A stretch of 42,514 nucleotides of DNA from Betaproteobacteria bacterium (GCA_022340705.1 JAJDNJ010000293.1:1-42514); one strand, 5' to 3'; counted from the stretch's first letter, positions 31,176 to 40,241 are shown. Numbers and translations: made by a program. Notes: generated by a model not told the origin, from the letters alone.

Positions 31176-32933
31176 ATGGAAACAATAACCAGCGACATTG
31201 CAATCATCGGCGCCGGCGGCGCGGGCCTGCGTGCCGCGATCGCCCTCGCGCAGGCCGATCCGAGGCTGCGCATCGCGCTGATTTCCAAGGTCTATCCGAT
31301 GCGCAGCCACACCTGCGCCGCCGAAGGCGGTGCGGCGGGCGTGATCAAGGGCGACGACAGCCTCGAGCAGCATTTCAACGATACGGTGGGGGGCGGCGAC
31401 TGGCTCTGCGACCAGGACGCGGTCGATTACCTGGTGCAGGAGGCGCCCAAGGAGCTGCTCCAGCTCGAGCACTGGGGCTGTCCCTGGAGCCGCGAGCTGG
31501 ACGGCTCGGTGGCGGTGCGACCCTTCGGCGGGATGAAAATCCAGCGCACCTGGTTCGCGGCCGACAAGACCGGATTTCACCTCCTGCACACGCTGTTCCA
31601 GACCTCGCTCCAGTTTTCCTCGATCGAGCGCTACGACGAGTATTACGCAACCGATCTGCTGGTCGATGAGGGCCGCTGCTGCGGGCTCACCGCGATCGAG
31701 ATGCGCAGCGGACAGATGCGCCAGTTTCGCGCGCGTGCGGTGATCATCGCCGGCGGCGGCGCGGGCCGCATGTTTCCGTTCACCACCAACGGTGCGATCA
31801 AGACCGGCGACGGCATGGCGCTCGCCTATCGCGCCGGCGTGCCGCTCAAGGACATGGAGTTCGTGCAGTACCACCCGACGGGCTTGCCGAGCACCGGCAC
31901 GCTGCTGACCGAGGCCTGCCGCGGCGAGGGCGGCGTGCTGCTCAACAAGCATGGCCGGCGCTTTCTGCAGGACTACGGCATGGGGCCCGAGACCCCGATC
32001 GGCAAGCCGGTGCTGAAGACGATGGAGCTCGGTCCGCGCGATCGCCTGAGCCAGGCGTTCTGGCACGAGCAGAAGAAGGGCAACATGGTCACCACCCAAT
32101 GGGGCGACGCGATGCTGCTCGACATGCGCCATCTGGGCGAGCAGAAGATCAACGAGCGCCTGCCGCTGGTGCGCGACATGTCGATCAGCTACATGGGGGT
32201 CGATCCGGTGCGCGATCCGGTGCCCGTGCGGCCGGTGGTGCACTACATGATGGGCGGTATCCACACGGACATCCGTGCGGCGACCCCGCTCGCGGGGCTG
32301 TACGCGGCGGGGGAATGCGCCTGCGTCAGCATCAACGGCGCGAACCGGCTCGGCTCGAACTCGCTCACCGAGCTGCTGGTATTCGGCCGGCGCGCGGCGC
32401 TGAGCGCGATGGAATACCTTGCCTCCGATCCGGGGCGCGGCAACAGCCAGGCGATCGATGCGCAGGCGGAGGCCGCGCGTGCCCGGGTGCGCGCGCTGTT
32501 CCAGAAGAGCGGCGGCGAATCGATCGCCGGGCTGCGCAAGGAGATGATGCACACACTCGAGCAGCATGCCGGCATCTACCGCAGCGGCGAGGGCCTGAGC
32601 GAGGCCTGCGCCACGCTCGCTGCGCTGCGACGGCGCTACGCCAACATCGAGCTGCACGACAAGACCAACGTGTACAACACCGATCTGCTGCAGGCCCTCG
32701 AGCTCGGCTCGATGCTCGATTGCGCGGAAGCCGTCGCGGTGAGCGCGCTCGAGCGCAGGGAGTCGCGCGGCGCGCACCAGCGCCTCGACTTCACCGAGCG
32801 CGACGACGCGCGCTACCTCAAACATTCGCTCGCATCTTTCCAGGGCGCCGCTGCGCCGCGCGTCGACTACAGCGATGTCGTCATCACCAAGTCGCAGCCC
32901 GGGGTGCGCGACTACTCCGGAGGCCACGCATGA
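31176..32933 (+). CDS. frdA: Fumarate reductase flavoprotein subunit
   Basis: 585 residues, very close to E. coli FrdA rather than SdhA. The FAD-binding start is [20 protein letters not shown]. His 45, in the motif [12 protein letters not shown], is the covalent flavin attachment site. Further blocks are [55 protein letters not shown] and [19 protein letters not shown]. The C terminus has [16 protein letters not shown]. It reduces fumarate to succinate at the cytoplasmic face of the membrane. An in-frame stop six bases before the ATG fixes the start. There is no Shine-Dalgarno sequence and the predicted leader is about six bases, so translation may be leaderless-like. It is first of frdABCD, under an FNR-type promoter. 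Confidence 0.95.
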   Translation: METITSDIAIIGAGGAGLRAAIALAQADPRLRIALISKVYPMRSHTCAAEGGAAGVIKGDDSLEQHFNDTVGGGDWLCDQDAVDYLVQEAPKELLQLEHWGCPWSRELDGSVAVRPFGGMKIQRTWFAADKTGFHLLHTLFQTSLQFSSIERYDEYYATDLLVDEGRCCGLTAIEMRSGQMRQFRARAVIIAGGGAGRMFPFTTNGAIKTGDGMALAYRAGVPLKDMEFVQYHPTGLPSTGTLLTEACRGEGGVLLNKHGRRFLQDYGMGPETPIGKPVLKTMELGPRDRLSQAFWHEQKKGNMVTTQWGDAMLLDMRHLGEQKINERLPLVRDMSISYMGVDPVRDPVPVRPVVHYMMGGIHTDIRAATPLAGLYAAGECACVSINGANRLGSNSLTELLVFGRRAALSAMEYLASDPGRGNSQAIDAQAEAARARVRALFQKSGGESIAGLRKEMMHTLEQHAGIYRSGEGLSEACATLAALRRRYANIELHDKTNVYNTDLLQALELGSMLDCAEAVAVSALERRESRGAHQRLDFTERDDARYLKHSLASFQGAAAPRVDYSDVVITKSQPGVRDYSGGHA

Positions 32934-33673
32934 GCGAGCGCACGGTCGAGCTGGAGGTGCTGCGCTACAACCCGGAGACCGACGGCGAGCCGCATTTCCA
33001 GCGTTACTCGGTGACCTGCCGCGAGGAATGGGTGGTGCTCGACGCGCTCAACCACATCAAGGAGACGGTGGACCCGACGCTGAGCTACCGCTGGTCCTGC
33101 CACATGGCGGTCTGCGGAAGCTGCGGGATGATGATCGACGGCGAGCCCAAGCTCGCCTGCAAGACCTTCCTGCGCGACTACCCGGGCGTGATCCGCGTCG
33201 AGCCGCTCGCGCATTTCCCGGTGGAGCGCGATCTGGTGACCGTGATCGACGATTTCATCGCCAAGCTCACGCGGGTCAAGCCCTACCTGATTCCGAAAGA
33301 GGAAAAGCCGGTCGCCGCGGGCGAGTATCGCCAGACTCCGGCGCAGCTCAAGCGCTACAAGCAGTTCACGCTGTGCATCAACTGCATGCTGTGCTACGCG
33401 GCCTGTCCGGAGTACGGCATCATTCCCAAATTCCTCGGTCCGGCGGCGATCTCGCTCGCCCATCGCTGGAACCAGGATTCGCGCGACGGCGGACGCGCCC
33501 AGCGCCAGGAGGAGATCGCCGCGACCGAGGGCGTGTGGGAGTGCTCGTTCACCGGCGCCTGCTCCGAGGTCTGTCCCGAGCACGTCGATCCGGCCGCCGC
33601 GCTGCAGCAGGTCAAGATCAAGAGCACCGTCGACTGGTACCTCGCACACACGATGCCATGGCTGAACAAGTGA
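32930..33673 (+). CDS. frdB: Fumarate reductase iron-sulfur subunit
   Basis: 247 residues, the FrdB length. The N-terminal plant-type ferredoxin domain carries the [2Fe-2S] ligands in [16 protein letters not shown] with a further Cys in PKLACKTF. The C-terminal domain carries [12 protein letters not shown] and [17 protein letters not shown] for the [4Fe-4S] and [3Fe-4S] clusters. It carries electrons from the quinol site to FrdA. Its ATG overlaps the frdA stop (ATGA) and its end overlaps frdC by 16 bases, so all frd genes are translationally coupled. Confidence 0.95.
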   Translation: MSERTVELEVLRYNPETDGEPHFQRYSVTCREEWVVLDALNHIKETVDPTLSYRWSCHMAVCGSCGMMIDGEPKLACKTFLRDYPGVIRVEPLAHFPVERDLVTVIDDFIAKLTRVKPYLIPKEEKPVAAGEYRQTPAQLKRYKQFTLCINCMLCYAACPEYGIIPKFLGPAAISLAHRWNQDSRDGGRAQRQEEIAATEGVWECSFTGACSEVCPEHVDPAAALQQVKIKSTVDWYLAHTMPWLNK

Positions 33674-34062
33674 CCCGCAAGCCCTACGTGCGCGAAGTAC
33701 CGCGCATGCTCTGGTTCCTGCGCCACCCGCGCTACATGCGCTACATGGCGCGCGAATTTTCCTGCCTGTTCATCGGCGCGTACACGCTGATGCTCGTGGT
33801 CGGCCTGAAGCGCCTCGCGGAAGGGCCCGATGCCTGGGCCGGCTTTCTCGCGGCGCTCGGCTCGCCCGGGGCGATCGTGTTTCATCTGTTCGCGCTTGCC
33901 TTCTCCGCGTATCACAGCATCACCTGGTTCCGGCTCACGCCGAAGGCGATGCCGGTGCAGATCGGCGACACATTCGTTGCCGACCGGGTCATCTCTGGAG
34001 CGCATTACGCCGGCTGGGCGCTCGTTTCGCTCGTGGTGCTCTGGCTGGCGGGGGCGTTCTGA
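33658..34062 (+). CDS. frdC: Fumarate reductase membrane anchor subunit C
   Basis: 134 residues with three membrane helices (about 35-52, 68-88, 112-132). It begins [20 protein letters not shown], like E. coli FrdC (TKRKPYVRP). Two residues known to matter for quinone use in E. coli FrdC are kept: the Glu of YMAREFS (Glu 33 here, Glu 29 there) and the His of YHSITWF (His 82 there). GPDAWAGFLAAL is also family-typical. With FrdD it anchors FrdAB and forms the quinol site; this subfamily has no haem b. ATG at 33658 lies within the end of frdB. Confidence 0.92.
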   Translation: MAEQVTRKPYVREVPRMLWFLRHPRYMRYMAREFSCLFIGAYTLMLVVGLKRLAEGPDAWAGFLAALGSPGAIVFHLFALAFSAYHSITWFRLTPKAMPVQIGDTFVADRVISGAHYAGWALVSLVVLWLAGAF

Positions 34063-34064
34063 TC

Positions 34065-34415
34065 ATGGCTACCTCGAACAAACCGATCGTCTGGGGACCG
34101 TTCGCCGCGGGCGGCACGCTGACCGCGTTTCTCACTCCGGTGCTCATCCTGCTGACCTTGCTCGCGGGTCTCGGGCATGCGCCCGATCTGCTCGCCTACG
34201 ACGCGCTGCGCGCCTTCGCCGCGCATGGCATTGTCAAGCTGGGTCTGGTCGTCGTGATCTTCCTGTCGCTGTGGAGCGCGGCCCACCGCCTGCGCATCAC
34301 CTGCTACGACCTCGGCCTGCGCGCCGACACTCTGGTGGCGACGCTGGTCTACGCGGTCGCGATCGCCGGGACGGTCGCCGCGGCCGCATATTTGCTGCGC
34401 CTGAATCCGGTTTGA
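34065..34415 (+). CDS. frdD: Fumarate reductase membrane anchor subunit D
   Basis: 116 residues with three membrane helices (about 18-36, 52-72, 86-110). The start PIVWGPFAAGGTLTAFLTPV and the central LWSAAHRLRITCYDLGLR match E. coli FrdD (VFWGLFGAGGMWSA, LWCGLHRMHHAMHDL). It completes the membrane part of the four-subunit fumarate reductase. The ATG is 2 bases after the frdC stop. A sigma-70 promoter for rquA begins on the base after its stop codon. Confidence 0.92.
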   Translation: MATSNKPIVWGPFAAGGTLTAFLTPVLILLTLLAGLGHAPDLLAYDALRAFAAHGIVKLGLVVVIFLSLWSAAHRLRITCYDLGLRADTLVATLVYAVAIAGTVAAAAYLLRLNPV

Positions 34416-34442
34416 TTGACAGGGACCGAGGGCGCCGATAAT
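34416..34442 (+). promoter_or_regulatory. Sigma-70 promoter of rquA
   Basis: TTGACA (34416-34421) is a perfect -35. GATAAT (34437-34442) follows at 15 bases; TAATTT (34439-34444) at 17 bases is an alternative -10. The leader contains an 8-bp hairpin with one bulge (34467-34474 with 34482-34490) just before the AGGAGG ribosome-binding site (34496-34501). Confidence 0.6.
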
Positions 34443-34511
34443 TTTCGCGGCTGCCGAACGAAGGATCCGGGCGGAATGGACCCGCCTCGGACGACAGGAG
34501 GGTGTGCGCGC

Positions 34512-35273
34512 ATGAATCCGCCGCCGATTGCAACGCGCGAAATCGCGCGCGAGGAACGCTTCAGCGACGTATGGACGCAGCAACTCGACGTCGTATTCGC
34601 CGACGTCGCGCCGTACTACGATCGAGCGAACAACGTCGCGAGCCTTGGCTTGTGGAACTGGTTCCTGAGCCAGTTCATGTCGACGATCGCAATTCACCCG
34701 AACGAGCGTGTGCTCGACGTCTGCGCGGGAACCAACGCGGTCGGCATCGCGCTGCTCGCACGCGAGCCGAGTCTCGACGTGTATGCAATGGACCGCAGTG
34801 CGGAGATGCAGGCGGTCGGGCAGCAGCGCGCAGAGGCGCGCGGCTTCCACATCCACAGCACGATCGGCGACGTCCACGAGTTGCCCTTTCCCGACAATCA
34901 TTTCGACGTGGTGACGTTACAGTTCGCCTCGCGCCACCTGCGCATCAAGCGCGTGGCGGGCGAGATTCTGCGCGTGCTCAAGCCGGGCGGACGCTTTCAC
35001 CACTGCGACATGCTGCGGCCGGCGAACCCGGCGGTCGAGAAGATGTACTACGCGTACCTGCGCTTCTGCCTGTCGTTCACGGCATTCGTTTTTCGCAGCG
35101 GCCCGGTGGCGCTGAACTGCAAAAAGTACTTCATCAACGCGCTCGAGATGTTTTACTCGGCCGACGAATTTTCGCTTGTGCTCGAGGAGATCGGCTTCGG
35201 CGACGTCTCCTACAAGACGATTTTCGCCGGCATGCTCGGCATGCATCGCGCGGTCAAGCCCGCCGCCGCGTGA
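34512..35273 (+). CDS. rquA: Rhodoquinone biosynthesis protein RquA (ubiquinone to rhodoquinone)
   Basis: 253 residues related to UbiE but with RquA features. YYDRANNVASLGLWNWFLSQ precedes SAM motif I LDVCAGTNAVGIALL (68-82), where UbiE has a GGTGD-type loop. AMDRSAEMQAVGQQRAEARG, HELPFPDNHFDVVTLQFASR and LKPGGRFHHCDMLRP follow. The C-terminal half (FCLSFTAFVFRSGPVALNCK, YFINALEMFYSADEFSLVLE, GMLGMHRAVK) matches what I remember of Rhodospirillum rubrum RquA and not UbiE. RquA replaces a ubiquinone methoxy group with an amino group taken from SAM, giving low-potential rhodoquinone. ATG at 34512 is preferred for AGGAGG 10 bases upstream; upstream in-frame codons have no such site. Placement after frdABCD strongly supports the role. 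Confidence 0.88.
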   Translation: MNPPPIATREIAREERFSDVWTQQLDVVFADVAPYYDRANNVASLGLWNWFLSQFMSTIAIHPNERVLDVCAGTNAVGIALLAREPSLDVYAMDRSAEMQAVGQQRAEARGFHIHSTIGDVHELPFPDNHFDVVTLQFASRHLRIKRVAGEILRVLKPGGRFHHCDMLRPANPAVEKMYYAYLRFCLSFTAFVFRSGPVALNCKKYFINALEMFYSADEFSLVLEEIGFGDVSYKTIFAGMLGMHRAVKPAAA

Positions 35274-35319
35274 ACTACGCGTCCGGCCACGCGCCGGGCC
35301 GTGGGTTCGCCGTCGCAGG

Positions 35320-35970
35320 ATGGACCGAGCTGCACATCTCGCGGCGCTGAACGGCAGGCTGCTGCAGGCGTTCAGCCGGTGCAGTCTCGAGACGCTGCGC
35401 GCGACCTCGGCCTTGCGCCTGGTGCTGCCGCATGTCGAGCCACTCCTCGCGCTCAACGTCAGCAAGGAAGTTCGCAAGGACGCGCTTGCATTCCGTGCCG
35501 CGGCCGAGGCGGTCGCGCGTGGCGCGGCGCCCGATGCACAGGCCGCCGGGCGCGTGCTCGAGGCGACCAAGACAATCGATCGTGAATTCCTGCGCCGGCT
35601 GGACGACTTCCCGCTGCGCCTCGAGATCTCGTACGCACGCGTCGCCCCGGTGCGCCTGCGGCGCATCGAGCGGCTGCTCGAGGCCGCCTACCGCCTGCTC
35701 GCGCATTGGCCGCCGCATACGCCGCTGCGCGCGGTGATCCAGGCGCAGTACTCGGCCGAGGCCTACGAGCAGCTGATTCTCGGGCTGCTGCGCCTGTACG
35801 GCGAGGAGGCGGGCGCGCTCGCGCGGGCGGTGCGCCTGCCGAGGCTGCTCGCGCCGCTCACCGAGCGCCTCGTGCGCCGACTCGATGCCACCCTCGCGGA
35901 GGTTGCACCGCGCCTGGCGCGCGATGCCTCGGCGCGTGTCTACCGCCGCCGCGCGAGCGTCTCGAGCTGA
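35320..35970 (+). CDS. Unknown helical protein downstream of rquA
   Basis: 216 residues, Leu/Arg/Ala-rich and predicted all-helical by eye (LNGRLLQAFSRCSLETLRAT, RRIERLLEAAYRLLAHWPPH, AYEQLILGLLRLYGEEAGAL). No signal peptide, membrane segment, Cys cluster or known motif was recognised. The region VSKEVRKDALAFRAAAEAVARG could bind a partner or RNA; this is a guess. ATG at 35320 is used; CAGGA directly abuts the start, which is closer than normal for a ribosome-binding site. It is 46 bases after rquA on the same strand with no terminator between, so co-transcription is likely. The codon-position GC pattern matches neighbouring real genes. It ends ~65 bases before the tpiA promoter. Confidence 0.6.
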   Translation: MDRAAHLAALNGRLLQAFSRCSLETLRATSALRLVLPHVEPLLALNVSKEVRKDALAFRAAAEAVARGAAPDAQAAGRVLEATKTIDREFLRRLDDFPLRLEISYARVAPVRLRRIERLLEAAYRLLAHWPPHTPLRAVIQAQYSAEAYEQLILGLLRLYGEEAGALARAVRLPRLLAPLTERLVRRLDATLAEVAPRLARDASARVYRRRASVSS

Positions 35971-36036
35971 GTGCGCGGCGCTTTGCTGCGCTGCCAGAAA
36001 AAGCCGCAACTAATTGATCTCTTATGGCCTTTTCCG

Positions 36037-36065
36037 TTGACCGGCCGTTGGCTGCAAGGTACACT
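36037..36065 (+). promoter_or_regulatory. Sigma-70 promoter of tpiA-secG
   Basis: TTGACC (36037-36042, 5 of 6) and TACACT (36060-36065, 4 of 6) are separated by exactly 17 bases. The predicted start is near 36072, leaving a ~17-base leader to the tpiA ATG. The region is locally AT-richer than its surroundings. Confidence 0.65.
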
Positions 36066-36088
36066 GCAACGTTTTCGATAGGACGGGC

Positions 36089-36844
36089 ATGCGCGCGCGG
36101 CTGGTAGCCGGCAACTGGAAGATGCACGGCAGCCGGCAGGCGAATGCGGGCCTGCTCGACGCGCTCGTCGCGGGACTGGGCAAGGGCGGCGCGCAGGCTG
36201 CACGTTGCGCGGTTTGCGTGCCCTTTCCGTACCTCGAGCAGGTGGCGGCGCGCCTCGCGGGCTCTTCGATCGCCTGGGGCGCGCAGAATCTGAGCGAGCA
36301 TGCGGCCGGTGCGTACACCGGAGAGGTTTCGGGTGCGATGCTCGCCGAGTTCGGTTGCCGCTACGTGATCGTCGGCCACTCGGAGCGCAGGCAGTTGTTC
36401 GGCGAGAGCGACGCCCGGGTCGCGGCGAAGTTCGCCGCCGCGCGGGCGAACGGACTGACGCCGATTCTATGTATCGGCGAGACGCTCGAGGCGCGCGAGG
36501 CGGGTCGCACCGAGGCGGTGGTCGCGGCGCAGCTCGAAGCGATCGTCGCGACGGCTGGCGCCGAAGCGATGCGCAATGCGGTGCTTGCCTACGAGCCGGT
36601 GTGGGCGATCGGCACTGGCAGGACGGCGAGCGCGGAGCAGGCGCAGGAAGTGCATGCATTCCTGCGCGGGCGACTCGCGCAGCGTGATGCGTCGGTAGCG
36701 CAGGCACTGCCGATCCTGTACGGCGGGAGTGTGAAGGCGGCGAATGCCGCTGCGCTTTTTGCTATGCCGGACGTGGACGGCGGCCTGATCGGGGGCGCGT
36801 CCCTGGTGGCGGAGGAGTTTCTCGCCATTGTCGCGGCCGCGTAG
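36089..36844 (+). CDS. tpiA: Triose-phosphate isomerase
   Basis: 251 residues. The N-terminal catalytic Lys lies in RLVAGNWKMHGSRQ. AWGAQNLSEHAAGAYTGEVS and the His motif VIVGHSERRQLFGES follow. The catalytic Glu lies in VLAYEPVWAIGTGRTAS and the phosphate-binding loop in ILYGGSVKAANAAALF, with GGLIGGASL after it. It interconverts glyceraldehyde-3-P and dihydroxyacetone-P. ATG at 36089 is family-typical and has a sigma-70 promoter just upstream. secG follows after 31 bases; tpiA-secG-tRNA-Leu-nuo is a conserved proteobacterial order. Confidence 0.97.
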   Translation: MRARLVAGNWKMHGSRQANAGLLDALVAGLGKGGAQAARCAVCVPFPYLEQVAARLAGSSIAWGAQNLSEHAAGAYTGEVSGAMLAEFGCRYVIVGHSERRQLFGESDARVAAKFAAARANGLTPILCIGETLEAREAGRTEAVVAAQLEAIVATAGAEAMRNAVLAYEPVWAIGTGRTASAEQAQEVHAFLRGRLAQRDASVAQALPILYGGSVKAANAAALFAMPDVDGGLIGGASLVAEEFLAIVAAA

Positions 36845-36875
36845 GCGCGGTCCAGTTTCTACGGATGAGGGCGGT

Positions 36876-37253
36876 ATGGATTTCTGGTTGAAGGTCTTAC
36901 TCGCGGCGCATGTCGTGATCGCGCTCAGCATCATCGGCCTGGTTCTGCTCCAGCATGGCAAGGGCGCCGACATGGGCTCAGGCTTCGGTGGCGGGGCCTC
37001 GGGCAGCCTGTTTGGCGCGACCGGCTCGGCGAACTTCCTCTCGCGCAGCACGGCGGTTCTGGCGACTGCGTTCTTCATCTCGAGTCTCGGGCTGGCCTAT
37101 CTGGCGACCAACAAGCCGAAAGCCGGGGGCAGCGTAATGGAGACAGTCAAGGAGCAGCCCGCAGAGCAGAAAGCGCCGGCCGACGTGCCGGTCCCGAAAG
37201 AGCCCGCGCCACCGGCAGGGGCGGCGTCCAAGTCCAAGGACGTGCCGAACTAG
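36876..37253 (+). CDS. secG: Protein translocase subunit SecG
   Basis: 125 residues. Two membrane helices (about 5-24 VLLAAHVVIALSIIGLVLLQ; about 58-76 TAVLATAFFISSLGLAYLAT) flank the family loop HGKGADMGSGFGGGASGSLF. A Lys/Glu/Pro/Ala-rich tail follows, longer than the core family. SecG assists SecYE and SecA in protein export. The ATG at 36876 follows GAGGGCGG closely. The gene is probably co-transcribed with tpiA. Confidence 0.95.
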   Translation: MDFWLKVLLAAHVVIALSIIGLVLLQHGKGADMGSGFGGGASGSLFGATGSANFLSRSTAVLATAFFISSLGLAYLATNKPKAGGSVMETVKEQPAEQKAPADVPVPKEPAPPAGAASKSKDVPN

Positions 37254-37352
37254 AGGGGCGTGCGCGGGGTCGCAAGGGTGATGCGTGAACCCGAGCGCCG
37301 CGTGTCCAACGAAACGTCTGGAATAGGGGATAATCGCGGCTGAACGAATCGC

Positions 37353-37440
37353 GCCCACGTGGTGAAATTGGTAGACACGCTAGCTTGAGGGGCTAGTGGC
37401 CTAAACAGCCGTAGCAGTTCGAGTCTGCTCGTGGGCACCA
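37353..37440 (+). tRNA. tRNA-Leu (anticodon GAG)
   Basis: An 88-base class II tRNA. Acceptor arm GCCCACG (37353-37359) pairs with CGTGGGC, and ACCA is encoded at the 3' end. The anticodon stem CTAGC/GCTAG encloses the loop TTGAGGG with anticodon GAG, reading CUC and CUU. A long variable arm (GGCCTAAACAGCC) and a T arm AGCAG-TTCGAGT-CTGCT are present. A GATAAT hexamer at 37328-37333 may be its -10. It sits between secG and nuoA, a conserved place for this tRNA. Confidence 0.97.
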
Positions 37441-37494
37441 GAATTGAGGGCCGGACCCGAGCGGGCTCGGCCCAAGCGCCGACCGCTGCGAAAG

Positions 37495-37851
37495 ATGCTG
37501 ACCGAATACTTTCCCATCCTGCTGTTCATCCTGGTCGGACTCGCCGTCGGGGTCGTGCCGAGGGCGCTCGGCTGGCTGCTCGGGCCGCGCAATCCCGATC
37601 CGGAAAAGCTTTCGCCGTACGAGTGCGGCTTCGAGGCCTTCGAGGATGCGCGCATGAAGTTCGACGTGCGCTATTACCTGGTCGCGATCCTGTTCATCCT
37701 GTTCGACCTGGAGATCGCATTCCTTTTCCCCTGGGCGGTGGCGCTCAAGGACATCGGGCTGTTCGGTTTCGTGTCGATGATGGTCTTTCTCGCCATTCTC
37801 GTCGTCGGCTTCGCCTACGAGTGGATGAGCGGCGCGCTGGAGTGGGAATAG
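37495..37851 (+). CDS. nuoA: NADH-quinone oxidoreductase subunit A
   Basis: 118 residues with three membrane helices. It begins [20 protein letters not shown]. The conserved loop is [20 protein letters not shown], containing the Cys and Glu of the quinone-channel region, followed by [24 protein letters not shown] at 37495 is family-typical; an upstream in-frame start would add a non-conserved basic stretch. It is the first gene of the nuo operon, 54 bases after the tRNA, with no clear separate promoter, so it may be read through from tpiA-secG-tRNA. Confidence 0.96.
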   Translation: MLTEYFPILLFILVGLAVGVVPRALGWLLGPRNPDPEKLSPYECGFEAFEDARMKFDVRYYLVAILFILFDLEIAFLFPWAVALKDIGLFGFVSMMVFLAILVVGFAYEWMSGALEWE

Positions 37852-37861
37852 GAGCGGACGC

Positions 37862-38338
37862 ATGGGCATCGAAGGCGTTCTCGAGCAAGGCTTCATCACC
37901 ACCAGCGTGGACAAGCTGGTCAACTGGACGCGCACCGGCTCGCTCTGGCCGATGACCTTTGGCCTGGCCTGCTGCGCCATTGAAATGATGCATACCGGCG
38001 CGGCGCGCTACGACCTCGACCGCTTCGGCGTGGTGTTCCGCCCGAGCCCGCGCCAGGCCGACGTGATGATCATTGCCGGCACCCTGTGCAACAAGATGGC
38101 GCCGGCGCTGCGCAAGGTCTACGACCAGATGCCCGAGCCACGCTGGGTCATTTCGATGGGTTCCTGTGCCAATGGGGGCGGCTACTACCACTATTCGTAT
38201 TCGGTGGTGCGCGGCGCCGACCGCGTCGTACCGGTCGACATCTATGTCCCCGGCTGTCCGCCGACGCCCGAGGCGCTGCTCTACGGCATCATCCAGCTGC
38301 AGAACAAGATCAAGCGAACCAGCACCATCGCGCGATGA
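37862..38338 (+). CDS. nuoB: NADH-quinone oxidoreductase subunit B
   Basis: 158 residues. The N2 [4Fe-4S] cluster ligands are the adjacent Cys pair in [16 protein letters not shown], the Cys of [20 protein letters not shown] and the Cys of [16 protein letters not shown]2 is the last centre before quinone in complex I. The ATG lies 10 bases after nuoA. All four ligands are intact. Confidence 0.97.
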   Translation: MGIEGVLEQGFITTSVDKLVNWTRTGSLWPMTFGLACCAIEMMHTGAARYDLDRFGVVFRPSPRQADVMIIAGTLCNKMAPALRKVYDQMPEPRWVISMGSCANGGGYYHYSYSVVRGADRVVPVDIYVPGCPPTPEALLYGIIQLQNKIKRTSTIAR

Positions 38339-38378
38339 CCCGCCGCAGACCGAGAACAAGAGCGAACAACGCAAATCC

Positions 38379-38978
38379 ATGACCCCGAAGCTGCAGCGCC
38401 TGAACGATCGACTGCTGGACGTGCTGGGCGAGCGGGTCGCGGCGCTGACCGAACGGCTGGGAGAGCTGACCCTCGAGGTGAGGGCGGCCGACTACCTTTC
38501 GACGGCGCAGATGCTGCGCGATCATCCCGCGCTGCGCTTCGCGCAGCTGATCGACCTCTGTGGCATCGACTATTCGACCTACGGCGATCGGCCCTGGCCG
38601 CGCGAGCGCTATGCGGTCGCGCTGCAGCTGCTCTCGCTCGAGCACAACTGGCGCCTGCGTCTGCGCGCGTTCTGCCCGGAAGATGCGCTGCCGCGGCTCG
38701 ACTCGGTGATCGAGGTCTGGCCGAGCGTCAACTGGTTCGAGCGCGAAGCCTTCGATCTGTTCGGTATCGTGTTCGAGGGCCATCCCGACCTGCGCCGCAT
38801 CCTCACCGACTACGGTTTCGTCGGCCACCCCTTCCGCAAGGACTTCCCGATGTCGGGCTACGTCGAGATGCGCTACGACCCCGAGCAGCGCCGCATCATC
38901 TACGAGCCGGTGACCATCGAGCCGCGCGAGGTCACGCCGCGCGTCGTGCGCGACGCGGCCTACGGGGAGCGCGAGTAG
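38379..38978 (+). CDS. nuoC: NADH-quinone oxidoreductase subunit C
   Basis: 199 residues. The 30-kDa subunit signature is [23 protein letters not shown] followed by [41 protein letters not shown]. It is a peripheral-arm subunit next to NuoD. It is separate from NuoD, unlike the NuoCD fusion of enterobacteria. ATG at 38379 lies 40 bases after nuoB, and nuoD follows after 4 bases. Confidence 0.96.
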   Translation: MTPKLQRLNDRLLDVLGERVAALTERLGELTLEVRAADYLSTAQMLRDHPALRFAQLIDLCGIDYSTYGDRPWPRERYAVALQLLSLEHNWRLRLRAFCPEDALPRLDSVIEVWPSVNWFEREAFDLFGIVFEGHPDLRRILTDYGFVGHPFRKDFPMSGYVEMRYDPEQRRIIYEPVTIEPREVTPRVVRDAAYGERE

Positions 38979-38982
38979 GGCG

Positions 38983-40236
38983 ATGGCTGAAATCCGAAAT
39001 TACACCGTAAATTTTGGCCCGCAGCACCCCGCGGCGCACGGTGTGCTGCGCCTGGTGCTGGAGATGGACGGCGAGGTGGTGCAGCGCGCCGATCCGCACA
39101 TCGGGCTGCTGCACCGCGCGACCGAGAAGCTCGCCGAGCAGCGCACCTACATCCAGTCGCTGCCCTACATGGACCGTCTCGACTACATCTCGATGATGTG
39201 CAGCGAGCATGCCTTCTGCATGGCGGTGGAGAAGCTCCTGCAGATCGAGGTGCCGATCCGCGCGCAGTACATCCGCGTCATGTTCGACGAGATCACGCGG
39301 ATCCTGAACCATCTTTTCGGGGTCGCGACGCTCGGGCTCGACCTGGGGGCGATGACCGTGTTCCTGTACGGTTTCCGCGAGCGCGAGGACCTGCTCGATT
39401 GCTATGAGGCGGTCTCGGGCGCGCGCATGCACGCGGCCTACTTCCGTCCGGGCGGCGTGTACCGGGATCTGCCGGAGGCGATGCCGAAGTACCAGGCGCA
39501 GCACACGCGCAACGCGCGCACGCTCGAGGACATGAACCGCAATCGGCAGGGCTCGCTGCTCGATTTCATCGAGGACTTCACCGAGCGCTTCCCGAAGTGC
39601 GTCGACGACTACGAGACGCTGCTGACCGACAACCGCATCTGGAAGCAGCGCACGGTGGGCATCGGCGTGGTGTCTCCGGAGGACGCGATCGCCTGGGGCT
39701 TCACCGGCCCGATGCTGCGCGGCTCCGGCGTGGCCTGGGACCTGCGCAAGAAGCAGCCCTACGAGGTGTACGACCGGATGGACTTCGACGTGGTCGTCGG
39801 CACCAACGGCGACACCTACGATCGCTACCTCGTGCGCGTCGACGAGATGCGGCAATCGAACCGGATCATCAAGCAGTGCGTCGACTGGCTGCGCAAGAAC
39901 CCCGGCCCGGTGATCAGCGACGACCACAAGGTGGCGCCGCCGCATCGCGTCGACATGAAAGCCAACATGGAAGAGCTGATCCATCACTTCAAGCTCTTTA
40001 CCGAAGGCATGCACGTGCCCGAAGGCGAGTCCTATTCGGGCGTCGAGGGCCCGAAGGGCGAGTTCGGCGTCTATTTCATTTCGGATGGCGCGAACAAGCC
40101 TTACCGCATGCGGCTGCGCTCGCCGGCCTTCACGCATCTCTCGGCGATCGACAAGATGGCGCGCGGCCACATGCTGGCCGACGCGGTGGCGATCATCAGC
40201 ACCCTGGACATCGTGTTCGGGGAAATCGACCGGTGA
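38983..40236 (+). CDS. nuoD: NADH-quinone oxidoreductase subunit D
   Basis: 417 residues of the 49-kDa subunit. Family features are [69 protein letters not shown] and the C-terminal DPVFGEIDR-like end (here [10 protein letters not shown]). The conserved quinone-site His (in GPQHPAAHG) and Tyr (in [14 protein letters not shown]) are present. It forms the quinone-binding cavity with NuoB. The nuoE GTG candidate overlaps its stop. Confidence 0.97.
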   Translation: MAEIRNYTVNFGPQHPAAHGVLRLVLEMDGEVVQRADPHIGLLHRATEKLAEQRTYIQSLPYMDRLDYISMMCSEHAFCMAVEKLLQIEVPIRAQYIRVMFDEITRILNHLFGVATLGLDLGAMTVFLYGFREREDLLDCYEAVSGARMHAAYFRPGGVYRDLPEAMPKYQAQHTRNARTLEDMNRNRQGSLLDFIEDFTERFPKCVDDYETLLTDNRIWKQRTVGIGVVSPEDAIAWGFTGPMLRGSGVAWDLRKKQPYEVYDRMDFDVVVGTNGDTYDRYLVRVDEMRQSNRIIKQCVDWLRKNPGPVISDDHKVAPPHRVDMKANMEELIHHFKLFTEGMHVPEGESYSGVEGPKGEFGVYFISDGANKPYRMRLRSPAFTHLSAIDKMARGHMLADAVAIISTLDIVFGEIDR

Positions 40237-40241
40237 CCGGA

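Noticed and set aside
31026-32927. A 633-codon minus-strand frame opposite frdA
   Set aside because: Antisense shadow of a highly conserved gene; its start would also run through the FNR promoter region.
31176-34415. Succinate dehydrogenase sdhCDAB
   Set aside because: The order is A-B-C-D, the anchors match FrdC and FrdD (KPYVR start, conserved RE and HxxTWF, no haem ligands of SdhC/D), and FrdA matches E. coli FrdA blocks such as CPWSR and DYGMGPETP.
34412-34425. FNR box before rquA
   Set aside because: Only the left half-site TTGAT is present; the right half reads AGGGA, 2 of 5.
34512-35273. Ordinary UbiE/MenG quinone C-methyltransferase
   Set aside because: The SAM loop VCAGTN lacks the UbiE GGTGD pattern and the C-terminal half matches RquA; UbiE is also normally encoded with ubiB or ubiJ, which are absent here.
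37444-37476. Terminator between tRNA-Leu and nuoA
   Set aside because: The GGGCCG/CGGCCC arms can pair, but the interior is mismatched and no T-tract follows.
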